Shown here piece after piece: positions 45,541 to 56,077 of a stretch of 64,000 nucleotides of DNA (position 1 is the first letter of the stretch; the number at the start of each line of letters is the position of its first letter). A program made the translations under genes and the position numbers. The notes under the pieces are model-generated. The model was not told where the DNA came from. It saw nothing but the letters and a program-made list of their open reading frames with translations, and did not search any database. The stretch is taken from assembly GCA_000149265.1 (NCBI GenBank), contig CH000937.1, positions 1,547 through 65,546 of the forward strand. Reading direction: 5' to 3'. This DNA is from Ciona savignyi (taxonomy: Eukaryota; Chordata; Ascidiacea; Phlebobranchia; Cionidae).

Positions 45541-46527
45541 GGTAAAGAGAATTCTGCAGCAACTCTGCCAAGACGGCATGATGAGGAAATACCTCTAAGT
45601 TCCAAGGAAAAGTGGGTGGAGTGGATGCAATTCTTACCGGATTTAGAGACACTTCGAATTCCTAGATGGTTGGGAATGAGTTCGTCAGTCAATAAAGTGG
45701 AGTTGCATTGTTTCTGTGATGCAAGTGAAATTGGTTATGGCGCTGTATGTTATATTTGTTCTGTTTCGGTGCGTGGTGGAATATCGGTTCAATTTGTCAT
45801 GGGGAATTCCCGGGTATCTCACCTGAAGACCATTACAATCCCTCGTTTGGAACTGTGTGATTGCGTGATAGGCGTGAAGTTAACTCAACAGGTCAAGAAA
45901 GAAATTCAAAGTGAGATTTATAGAATCATATTCTGGACGGATTCAACGTCTGCATTGCAGCACATCGCGAACGTTTCGAGAAGATTCCAGCGGTTCGTGG
46001 CTAATCGCTTGAGTGTAATTCACGAATTTTCCGAAGTGGAGCAATGGCATTACGTAGACTCAAAGAACAATCCAGCAGATGTAGCATCTTGAGGGATCAT
46101 GCCAAGCAGGGTTGCTGCACCAGAGGTGAACTTGTGGTTGAATGGGCCACAGTTTCTTCGCGAACGCAAGAATGTTTGGCCAGCGCGGCCACCTGTGTTG
46201 CAGCCTATTACGGATTCTGATCCCAAGCTTCGAAAATTAGGCCAGAGTTATGCTGTCGTCGCTCGCGTTCCGTCTAGTATTTCCCAGTTGTTGTCGCGAT
46301 TTTCTTCGTTCGAGAAGTTGCAACGCGTGTTCGCCTGGCTTGCGCGTTTCAAGTGTTACATTGCACAGCGGCGCTGGCGTAATTCCCCGGTTCCTGAGCG
46401 TATGAGCGAGTTGTTGTCGGTTGGTGAACTTCAAAATGCAATTTTCGATATTGTTAAAGTCGTTCAGTTAGAGTCGTTCGCAGAGATTATTGCGTCCCTT
46501 AATGATTTCCCACAGACTTTGTTTTAG
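45541..46527 (+). pseudogene. BEL/Pao RNase H and connecting region
   Basis: ELHCFCDASEIGYGA, TIPRLELCDCVIGVKL and IIFWTDSTSALQHI give the RNase H D-E-D order. The domain closes with NPADVAS directly before TGA at 46090. The following frame continues into the linker toward integrase. Confidence 0.85.
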
Positions 46528-47481
46528 CTCTGGCCGCTGTGTCTCGGCCGTGTGTTTCGTATAATCGCTCTCGTCCTTTGTTAAAACTCCGCCATATTTT
46601 GGTGAAGGGTGTTTTGAGGGTTGGTGGTCGTTCAGAGCTTTCTTCGTTCGATAATGACGTAGAGCATCCAATTATATTGCCTAGTCGCCATGTTGTCACA
46701 TCGCTTATTGTTTGTTAAACATTATCATGTCGTTGCCGGTCATTCGGGTACTCAACACGTCTTAGCGGCAATACGGGAGCGTTTTTGGATTGTTAGAGGG
46801 CATTCTAGTGACCGGTATTATTTAAACTCGTGTAGGCAATGTCGCTTCTGGAAGGCGAAAGTTGGCGAACAAATTATAGCACCTTTACCCCCATGTAGAG
46901 TGACTCCAGGAAATCCACCCTTCACCCATTGTGGTGTGGATTACATGGGACCACTGACGGTCAAAATTGGTCGCAACCACGTCAAACGCTATGCATGTGT
47001 GTTCACGTGCTTTGCATCGCGAGCAGTACATATCGAGATCACCCACGTCATCGACACCAATGACTTCATTCAAGCATTACGTAGATTCATCTGTAGACGT
47101 GGGTTCGCAACTAGAGACATGTACAGCGACAATGGGCTAAACCTCGTTGGTGCCGAGAAGGAGCTCCGACAGCAAATTCAAAACTTCAATCAGAGTAGCA
47201 TCAACAATGCGTTAATCCAAAAAGGAATTCAATGGCACTTTAATCCACCCTTGGCAAGTCACCAAGGTGGCATATGGGAACGAATGATACATACCATTCG
47301 AAAGCTGCTTCGCCATCTGACGGCGGAAGGAATACTGGGCGATGATGCGCTGCATACCTTCATGGTGGAAATAGAGTTCATCTTGAACAATCGCCCACTG
47401 ACAACGGTAACTAACGACCCGAGAGATTTAAACGCACTCTCTCCCATGGCCGAAGGCGCGGGTGATCGAAGTCTACCTTGA
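46528..47481 (+). pseudogene. BEL/Pao integrase
   Basis: The zinc-binding HHCC motif is present (H-x3-H in YHVVAGHSG region, then CRQC). Catalytic D-D-E residues sit in CGVDYMGPL, DMYSDNGLN and HQGGIWERM. The frame ends shortly after LNALSPM. About 40 codons of the expected polyprotein C-terminus (VIEVYLDREGDVRRVRVR) persist in another frame at 47455-47575. Confidence 0.88.
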
Positions 47482-47876
47482 TCGAGAGGGAGATGTACGA
47501 AGAGTGAGGGTTCGAACGTCGAAGTCCGAATATGTCAGAGACATACGTAAACTGTGTTTATTGGAGTTGGCGTGACTCCCCCTACAAGTAACGCATACGT
47601 ACTGTTGTTTATTTTATTTCCACCGCTGTCATGAGGGTATCTCGGTTGGGTGCTTTCAATTCGGCCCGTGACCTGTAGTGACACTGTACCATCATGGCCC
47701 AACTCCAACATACAATTATGTTCACTCAACACTGCCGTACCAAAAAGAGTACTTTAACGACGCTGCTACGAGCAGCCATACAGGTAGTAGCTGACAGGGC
47801 GCCCCCAACATAAACGGTGACCCTGTATTTCTTTAAAATAAATGAATCTGTGAACATATATCATTTGGGGCCGGTG

Positions 47877-48338
47877 TGTCAACTACAGAGTCACCCAAAT
47901 CATTATACGGCACTCCAAACGTGGTCCTCGCATGCCAGCGCGTCAAACGCTGTACACTTTAATTTAAATTCCTTAATTTCTCGCTTTCCGTTTTGTTAGT
48001 TCGTCCTTCAGTTCTACATTCGTTCAGTTGACAGATATAGTTGGTTTCGGTGCAGTAGTTTGTTTTTCCTAATTTTTATTGCAGTTTTATTTGTAGTAGT
48101 GGTGGCTAACCAACTTATATTTATTTTACAGCTGCATACCTCAGTACTTCAGTATTGGAAAACCTATCCCCTTCCCCCTTACATTTCCCCCATTTCAAAG
48201 CCAAATATTGTTGCCAAATTTTCATTTTTCCAGTTCGCCTTGCCGTCGTCGTTTTTTTTATTAAATTGTCTTAAATTGTTAATTGGTTGTTCTAATTAGG
48301 AGTTGTTTAGTTATGAATGTGACCGTTTGTCGGTTACA
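47877..48338 (+). repeat. 3' LTR of BEL/Pao element
   Basis: 462 bp, TGTCAACT...GGTTACA, preceded by a short purine-rich TTTGGGGCCGG that may be the polypurine tract, and followed by the TTAGT duplication. Confidence 0.92.
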
Positions 48339-48343
48339 TTAGT

Positions 48344-49326
48344 TTTTGGATAATTTTCGTTTACATAATTTTAGGATTTTTGTATTCTTAACAACATTGT
48401 AAGCTGCATAAACTAGAGAAATCAGCCGAAATTCTTTAACCGGTCGGTTACAAAATACCAACTAAGATGTTTACATAGTCACACTTATATTAGGTTACAA
48501 CGGAAGTTTCGGCAGATCCAATAAAAATAAATATTTAGTTCTTGTTTTGAATGTATACATACGGTTTTGAAGGAAAGGTAGATTCTTGTACGCAACGTCC
48601 TCACTTTTAAATAAACAACAATTTACATGTTTTAATTTATTTTAATAGAGGCTTTTCTCGGGTTTTGAATAACTTGAATTAAAGTTCGCCCGGTGGATTC
48701 TTTTGAAGTTCGGCCTTCCCGATAAAGAGTCAACAGTTCGTTTCGAGCACCCAGGTGTAATATTCGTCCATCGTTCCTTGGACGACGAAAATAGTCCGTC
48801 TCCATCGTGGTCGGATGGAGACAAAATTCCTGTTGGATTTTATGCTTATTGAAGCACCAACAGTTGCGCCTCGAAGAGCTTCTTGCTCGGGTAGCAGAGG
48901 ACGCCGTGGATTCTCTAGGCCTTCGATAATTGTCCCAGGCATAACAAAACAGACTTGTAGACAAAGGCTGTTAATGCGAGAGTTTTTGTTGATTTAGATT
49001 ATTATTTCCTGTTTTGTGTGACGTCATTATTTTCTCTTATTTGCATTTTTATCCTTTGTTCTCTTTGTATTTTGTACACGTGTAAGGCGTGGCTTTAGTT
49101 TATTCGTTTAGTATGTTTGGTGACCTTTTTAGTTGTATCTGAGAGTCTGCGGTAAAGATATTAAAAGCGTTGAATAGACAAAACGATTGTAATAAATAGA
49201 GAGAAGATCAATCTGTAGTGAACGGATTGACATAACTAATCCTCCAAACTCAGGTATTTAGTTTATGTTCTTCTGCGTTTATTATTTATTGTTTCGTATT
49301 ATTTATATTGTTTTAATTCGTTTCAG
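48344..49326. other. Spacer, no gene recognised
   Basis: Overlapping minus-strand frames at 48630-48960 are open for 60-110 codons but show no family motif. 48780-48960 is less AT-rich than its surroundings and could be an exon or a mobile-element remnant. Confidence 0.35.
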
Positions 49327-49734
49327 TTACCGCATTTCAATAAACTTCGGTGGAGAAAAGCGCGTAACTGCAAAGGGGCAATAGAGCAAATTTAGAACAT
49401 ATGCGCTCCTGGGTGTATATAGACAGTCCTGTTGTACTCTTATCGGTTGAACCGCCCTCCTTTCGTCCGACCAGCAGTGAACTTCCGGGAGTTGTTCTTG
49501 TAGAAATTTCAGAGGGTTGTTGAGATTGATGTTCCGTTCAATTTGTGCCTGCCAGCCATCCGCGAATACCAGGTTAAATTGGACCTCCCTCCAGTGACAT
49601 GAGTGGGGGATGTAAATCTGTTGGTTGACTTTACAAGGTAGACGGGTAGAGGTTTTAGGTTTATTATTAATATTTGACTCCGATAAGCGCAACGGCACAT
49701 GTAAAATAATGCATAAGCATAACAGCAACCACAT
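49327..49734 (-). CDS. Possible small secreted protein
   Basis: The 135-codon frame starts with a convincing signal peptide (MWLLLCLCIILHVPLRLSES) and continues with four Cys spaced over the mature part (PCKVNQ, HSCHWREVQF, VHCWSD, DCLYTPRS). It ends with a stop followed by AT-rich sequence containing AATAAA on the minus strand. No family is recognised. A second minus-strand frame overlaps at 49877-49509. Part of this exon recurs in inverted orientation at 54885-54985. Confidence 0.4.
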   Translation of the reverse strand: MWLLLCLCIILHVPLRLSESNINNKPKTSTRLPCKVNQQIYIPHSCHWREVQFNLVFADGWQAQIERNINLNNPLKFLQEQLPEVHCWSDERRAVQPIRVQQDCLYTPRSAYVLNLLYCPFAVTRFSPPKFIEMR

Positions 49735-49982
49735 ACTAGGGAAACCTCCCCCAGTGGATTAATTTCCACATTGCACGAGGGGATCGGCCTAAGGCCACCA
49801 ACTCGCACTAAGTGCACAATTAAAAAAAACAAAAAAACATGATAAATTAAGCGTATACCCGCCCTGAAACTACACAAGAGCTTAGGCTATACAGACTGTG
49901 GATTTGGAAACATAGTGCTGTAAGCCTAGACACCTTCCTGTATGTGTGTCTCTCTGGTAAAATGTAGTCTTTTATATGCGAT

Positions 49983-50348
49983 TTTTCTGTATTACGAGGT
50001 TTAAAATACTACTAAAGCGTAAAATAAAAAGTGGAATAATATTCTTTCTCATAATATCAATTTGTTATGCATCGTAACTAAGTCAAATTTATATTTCTTT
50101 GTCTACCTGTTACGTCATAATGAATATGGTTGCTAAACAGTATAGATATGTTTGGAAGTAAAACAATATATCGTAAATAAGCATCCACATTACCTTTAAT
50201 TTGTTTTATAGCAAGTATTAAATGTCTATTTTTGTAGTTTGTATGTACTGGTATATGATATATAAACACCCATAAATTTTGCTATAAAGGGTAGGGGCCC
50301 CGCCATCACATTTCTAATTGGGCCCCGCGGTTCCTAGCACCGGGCCTG
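49983..50348. mobile_element. hAT-like MITE, left-truncated second copy
   Basis: It matches 853-1313 from TTTCTGTATTACGAGG onward and ends CCGGGCCTG. The left terminal repeat is gone, so no target duplication can be read. Confidence 0.85.
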
Positions 50349-50720
50349 TTTTCAGGTCTTGTAATCGCATCGTGAATTTAGACAGCCGTTCGTCATTTAG
50401 CGATTTCTTTCTTTCTTGGAATTATGATAATGCCGTTGTCAGCAGCCAAACACGTTATTTGTTTAATTGCACTAAGTATGTATTATCGGAATAAACATTT
50501 TACAAACAGTTGTATTGCGATTATCCATGAGCCCCGTGATTTGCAAATTTATTTTTGCAATCGGTGCGATTTTTGATTCTATCAAGACTAATTTATGCCG
50601 ACGCACCTCTTATACTTTCTTAATTGAAAGTGGTGTTTAATAACGAAACATGTTCCAACATAGAATTGATTGATTGATATAAATGTTAAAATTTATTTTA
50701 TATACAATTCTGTCTTTATG

Positions 50721-51050
50721 CAGGAAATACCCCCTTCCATTGATATTCCGGAAGGGGTGCACATTCAAGACTTGCATGTTCATTGCAACGACCTAAATGC
50801 ACAACTGTTACAAAACCAACAAGAAAGTCAAAGAACACTAGACCAACTTCTACAAAACCAACTACAACTTCAACAAACCACCGAACAAAACCAAAGGGAA
50901 ATCCTACAAAGACTACCGGAGCCACAACAGCCTCAACAAAACCAGATACAAGGGGATCAATCACAACAAATACTCCAAACCCAGGAAAAAACACAACAAC
51001 AAATTCAACACGCCCCAAGTGTAAACATTCAACTACTTGGCAAGTATTAA
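50721..51050 (+). CDS. Candidate Gln-rich terminal exon
   Basis: An acceptor-like TGTCTTTATGCAG precedes a 110-codon open stretch. It starts IPPSIDIPEGVHIQDLHVHC and becomes strongly Gln/Asn-rich and helix-prone (LLQNQQESQRTLDQLLQNQ), ending LLGKY-stop. If real it is the last exon of a gene whose upstream exons I did not find. The +1 frame is also open and Thr-rich. Confidence 0.35.
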   Translation, partial: QEIPPSIDIPEGVHIQDLHVHCNDLNAQLLQNQQESQRTLDQLLQNQLQLQQTTEQNQREILQRLPEPQQPQQNQIQGDQSQQILQTQEKTQQQIQHAPSVNIQLLGKY

Positions 51051-51959
51051 TAATAATAATGTTTTTAGTTGTATCATAAATTACTTTATTAATGAATTTA
51101 AAACCATTATAACGACGTAGAGAATAGCAGAACACGTTTAACACGACGATGCCGAATGACACGAATCGTCGAATATTTTGTAAAATTATCAAATCTACAA
51201 TGCCACGAACTCAAATCGTAAATCAAGCAAACCTAAGTTTGGTCCAAAGTTTCACAGCGATGCTAAATCAAGATTTGCCTCATATTTAACAAAAAATACA
51301 ATGCAATGAAATAAAATCAAACAAGGATAACATGGCGGCAACGCTGAGGGTTTGAAAGCACAAGTGTCCATGTTGACTCTTCTACGCTCCTTTCTAATAA
51401 CAAACTTATATAGTTTAAAGTATTAAAGGACAACTGCACAATGAAAAGTAATAGTTTAGAATATAGTATTAGCTTTGAAATGTACTAATTATGCTCCAGA
51501 TAAGTTTGGGTAAATAAGCAAGCTTTTGTAAGATTTCAATAAATAACGATCCTCTTGATATTGTAAGTTGATTACCGAACCAGGAAGAAATAGCGGTAGA
51601 TTTCGTAAGATGAACATTTTATTTGATCCGATTTTCCGTCAAGACTTACCAGAGCGAATCCTAACATATATTTGTTAATGTACTTTGACTAAAAATGTTT
51701 TCCCACAGAATAGAAAAGATTCTTACTTCTGAAATAAGATACTACTAGCCCCATCCGAGCAGTTTCTGTGAAATATCATTAAGAGTTTGTGGGAGAGTTA
51801 AAGAATGCTTAAAACCTAAGAACAAACTTAATATTGTCAAGCTTGGTGACATACCAACAACCAGAAGACCCGTAATATCATTAATTACAACCTGGAACCA
51901 CTTTTGTCTTATCAAATTACTGGCCGTGTGTCAAAAATATAAATTTGGATAAATGGGTT

Positions 51960-52920
51960 AATCATCTAGCAGCCGTGTGCAATAAGTTTTAGACATCACA
52001 CATTACCTTGTACCTTGCTCCCGGTGTGTCTTAACGCTAGTATTTATAACCGATAAAGTGCTGCCAGCTGGCGAAATTCCATATGAGTACTTAGACAGCC
52101 CGAGTCGTTATTTGGGGATTTGTTTAACACCAAGCGCAATGTTTAAGTTTCTTTACATGTAAAACAGATTACACGGGCTTTACTTATAAACCTAAAAAAG
52201 GCCTTTAAAAATAAATAATAATGCCATCGGCCTACCTTGTTGCCTACTATTGCATACAGGAAATTGCATAAGATTACTTTGACAGCCTTGTTAGTTTGGA
52301 TTGTCGGAAAGTTGTTTATCACCACGCAAACAAATATAAAAATAATTGAAACGTAGTTCATCTATGTCATGTAGACCTTAAAGGACTATCTTTAAACCGA
52401 CTATGTTGTATGTTGACCAAAAAATCAATGCCCCAGATATAAGCAATACAGTGATGTTTAACCTCGTGTTTTCCACCGTGGTAAGGGCAATTAAGTTTCT
52501 AATGACTTCAGGAACAATGCCTTCGTAGGTTCTGTTAAAAGCTAAATTGTATACGGAGAACCGAGTCTGAAGAAGGCAATTTACCCAGCCATGTTGTCTT
52601 GCTGAGAACGTAATAACATGGAACCTGAAAAACACAAACCATTCGCCTATGATGGTCCTCACCTGGGTTAATTGATGAACTGAATGAAAACCAGACCAAG
52701 GGAAATTAAAATGCTTTGTGGCGTCAACTACAACCTCTGCGTGACCCCAAGCTCCGTGCAGCGAGAGAAATGGGCTGTCAACTTGTGACATATACACTTG
52801 CCCCAAAGGCTTTTTATACTAATGATGAATGAATAATCTGTCTGACTTCTTAGACAGTAGTGAATCTAGCTTCATTTGGGACGAAAAGGTTTAAAGCCGG
52901 CACCTACCAAGGCAGAGTTC
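51960..52920. repeat. Upstream spacer of NLR unit 1 (duplicated)
   Basis: It aligns with 54133-55300: CAATAAGTTTTAGACATC against CAATAAGTCTTAATCATC, CATATGAGTACTT, TTTACCCAGCCATGTTG and others. A 142-codon minus-strand frame at 52806-52378 is not preserved in the second copy, which argues against a gene. Confidence 0.7.
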
Positions 52921-53384
52921 TAAAGTAAATTTTATTTTTTTGCAAATGAAGCCGAAAAGCCAACGATAAAATCTGCAATCATCATTTTCCAGCAACTACG
53001 CGGTGCACCCTTTTCTAGTGCTAACCAAATAAGCAACCAACAAACGGAACAGACAGTAAAACCTCACCTTATTGTTTAAACACATAAACCTGCATACTTT
53101 GACTGAATGGTTACCATTTTACATGCAGAAACATTTGAATCTAACCTACCTTTAATAAGCAGAAAATGAAGAGTCCAAAATACAAATGAAAACTTGTTAA
53201 TAATCATGACTTTTTTGTAATTTCTTTGAATTATCATAAAACATAGATAGTAAATTGACCGTTATTAAGGAACTATAAATATTAAGGTACAAATAAATAA
53301 AAAAAATGCACAAGGCTGTTTAAAGATACATTATTTTGTTCAATAAAATAATGACAGTTTTTCTGGTAACAATCTATATTACAG

Positions 53385-54032
53385 CTAAAGAATTGCAAGA
53401 GAAATTAAACAACAATGCAAAGGAAGTGAGCGAGCAATTCGTGCTGCCAATTGACATAGAACATACCATAAAGAGAGTCAATCTTCAAATCTGCAAAGTA
53501 AAACAAGATGCAGATGTTGATTGGAAGACTGAAGCATCTGTATTAGAGTGGAGAATGTCTATGGAACAAAAGCACATGCAAAGAGTCTATGGTACGACTG
53601 ACCCGAAAATTGCGATTAACGAAATATTTAATACAGCAAAGGAAATTGCAGAAAATGAAGCTCAATGTACATGCAAAGATGAAAACTCTAAGAAAGCGTT
53701 TGTTAATAAACATGGTAACACTGTTGTTCTTATCGGATTACCTGGAGTCGGTAAAACAACACTGACACGGATGGTGACTCAGTCCATCCTGGCTGAATTA
53801 ATTCTTCCTAACACCCAATATTTGTTTTACATCTTTATAAGAAATGTGAAATTTAAAAAGAAAGTCATAGTTAGCCAGTTTCTTATTGAAAACAGCTTGC
53901 CTGGACATGCCTACTCTGATGAAGAATACAAAGCCATAACCCAAGAGTTGCAGAACAATCCTAATGTTGTCATTGTGATGGACGGCCTGGATGAAGCTGG
54001 AGTTTCCTTCTCCACCACCACTCATTGCTGTC
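53385..54032 (+). CDS. NLR-type NACHT exon, copy 1 (cut by assembly gap)
   Basis: The acceptor is CTATATTACAG; the exon opens with AKELQEKLNNNAKEVSEQ in the same phase as copy 2. It contains the Walker A loop GLPGVGKTT and the Walker B region IVMDGLDEAG, and ends at the N run in STTTHCC. NACHT ATPases of this kind are cytoplasmic receptors or signalling platforms of innate immunity. The nucleotide sequence is very similar to copy 2 throughout, so this is a recent tandem duplicate. Winged-helix and leucine-rich parts are not assembled. Confidence 0.85.
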
Positions 54033-54132
54033 NNNNNNNNNNNNNNNNNNNNNNNNNNNNNNNNNNNNNNNNNNNNNNNNNNNNNNNNNNNNNNNNNNNN
54101 NNNNNNNNNNNNNNNNNNNNNNNNNNNNNNNN
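54033..54132. other. Assembly gap (100 N)
   Basis: Exactly 100 N. Sequence to the left is mid-NACHT; to the right it is the upstream spacer of the next copy. The missing stretch must therefore hold at least the rest of NLR copy 1. Confidence 0.98.
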
Positions 54133-55300
54133 ATTCGGTGCAATAAGTCTTAATCATCTCCCATTATTACCTTGTACCTTGCAACCGGCGTTTCCTATTG
54201 TGAGTATTTATAAGCGGTAAAGTGCAAGGTGGGGAAAACATATGAGTACTTTTACAGCATTGGTCGTTTATCGGAAACGTGTTTAACGCCAAGCGAAATA
54301 TTTTTTAGTTCTCTTTCATATTAAACAGAGATTGACAGTGACCATCTGTGGTAAAATTGAAACTAAGGTCAAATATGGCATTTTAGACCTTAAAGGACTT
54401 CTTTGTTTATTGCAACAATCATTATACCCAACCAATGGTCACGGCTGCATTAAATAACTAATGTTAACATCGTGCTTTCCACCGCGGTAAGGAGGTTTAA
54501 GTTTGTAATGAACACAAGAAAAATGCCTTCGTAGTATCGGAGCTGTTAACAGTTGAATTGGGTACGGAGAGCCGAACCTGTAGGAGGGCGATTTACCCAG
54601 CCATGTTGCCTTACCGAAAACGTAAATCAGGCCGTAGCGGAGGCTAAAAAATCCCCAGCAAATAAATAACATGGAACCTATAAAACAAAAACCACTCGCC
54701 GATGATGACCCCTCACCGAAGTTGATTGATGAACTGCATGCAAACCAGAACAATGGAAAGTAAAATGCTCTACAGCACTCTGTTTCCAAAGCAACATTCT
54801 GTAGCTTCTTGTGGCCTAGCTTCTTGTGGTAACTAGGAGCGGGTACGCTTAACGTACCCTACATCCCATCCTCACTAATAATTAAACTACGTATGCATTA
54901 TTTTACTTGTACCGTTGCGCTTATCGGAGTCAAAATAATAATATAATAAAGCTAAAACCTTTACCCGTCTACTTTGTAAAGTTTAGTCTGACTACTTATA
55001 AATTAAACAAGCAGCCGCTACAGTTCTCACTGATGTTGATTCATGAACTGAAGGCAAATCAGACAAAGCGAGAATACAATGTTATGTAGTGTAAACCACA
55101 ACCTTTGCGTCACCTCAAGCTCCGTGCAGCAATAGCGGTTGACTTTCAACATCTCCCGTTAGCTTTATACGCTAATGATGAATAAAGGATTTGTCTGGCT
55201 TGTTTGACAATAGTGTAGCTAGCTTTATTTGGTATACAACATTTCAAGCTGGCACCTACCAAGGCAGAGTTCTGAACCCGAAAAGCCAACGATAAAATCT
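54133..55300. repeat. Upstream spacer of NLR unit 2 (duplicated)
   Basis: It is the partner of 51960-52920. It also contains 54885-54985, a plus-strand match to the minus-strand signal-peptide exon region at 49630-49725 (CCGTTGCGCTTATCGGAGTC). No exon is recognised up to 56077. Confidence 0.65.
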
Positions 55301-56077
55301 GCAATCATCCTGGCCCAGCAACTACGCGGTGCATACAGGCACCCTTTTCTTGTGCTGACCAAATCAGCAAACAGCAAACGGAATAGACAGTAAAACCCAA
55401 CTATTCTGGTTAAACACATGGTTGACACTCCACAAATAAATTGTAGCTTTACCTTGCAAAGTTTTAAATGCAGTGTCAACTACAAACCTCTGCGGCACCT
55501 CAAGCTCCGTGCAGCTCTCAACTTAGTGACATCTGTCCACTTGGCTGTTCGGTCTGTCCCCAGCAACACCACGGTGCACACAGGCGCCCTCTTCAGTGCT
55601 GACCAAATAAGCAAACCGAATAGAATATCACCTGGTTGGTTAAACACATGCTTCACACTTACTTGCACAGTTTAAGTAATATAACTGTTTTCTATTAACT
55701 AGTGAATGGCTATCAAAATTAAAAAATGTTGACGATATGACGCTTTTACATGCAGAAGAAATATTTGACTTTGGCCTACCTAACCACATTTGGTAAATCA
55801 TCCCATATAAGATTTCCATATTTCTTTAATAAGCAGAAACAGATAAGTTTAAAATACTTATCAACACTTGTTGTCATTCGTCATGAATGTTTTGTAATTT
55901 CTTTGGTTTACCATAAAATGAAGTAGACATACAATTTACAGCTAGACGAATAAAACCTTTATTAATATAATATATTAAGGTTTAAATAAATAAACAAAAA
56001 TGCTCAGGACTGTTTAAAGATATATTATTGTTCAATAAAATAATTTTAATAGTATGTCTAATAACACGATGTTACAG

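Larger units (their letters stand above)
41805..48338 (+). mobile_element. Complete but broken BEL/Pao LTR retrotransposon
   Basis: LTRs at 41805-42265 and 47877-48338 both run TGT...ACA and are flanked by TTAGT (41800-41804, 48339-48343). The order gag, protease, RT, RNase H, integrase is the BEL/Pao order. Frame changes occur near 42780, 43100, 44015, 44470, 46520 and 46700. In-frame TGA codons are at 44233, 44892 and 46090. A fold-back insert is at 44975-45125, and a deletion removes sequence between the integrase core and the polyprotein tail near 47455. Confidence 0.95.

Noticed and set aside
48630-48964. Three overlapping minus-strand frames of 60-110 codons
   Set aside because: No frame is preferred, no motif is recognisable, and there is no splice evidence. 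Left unannotated as a gene.
52378-52806. 142-codon minus-strand frame with hydrophobic C-terminus
   Set aside because: The duplicated copy at 54133-55300 does not keep the frame, and no splice or family signal supports it.
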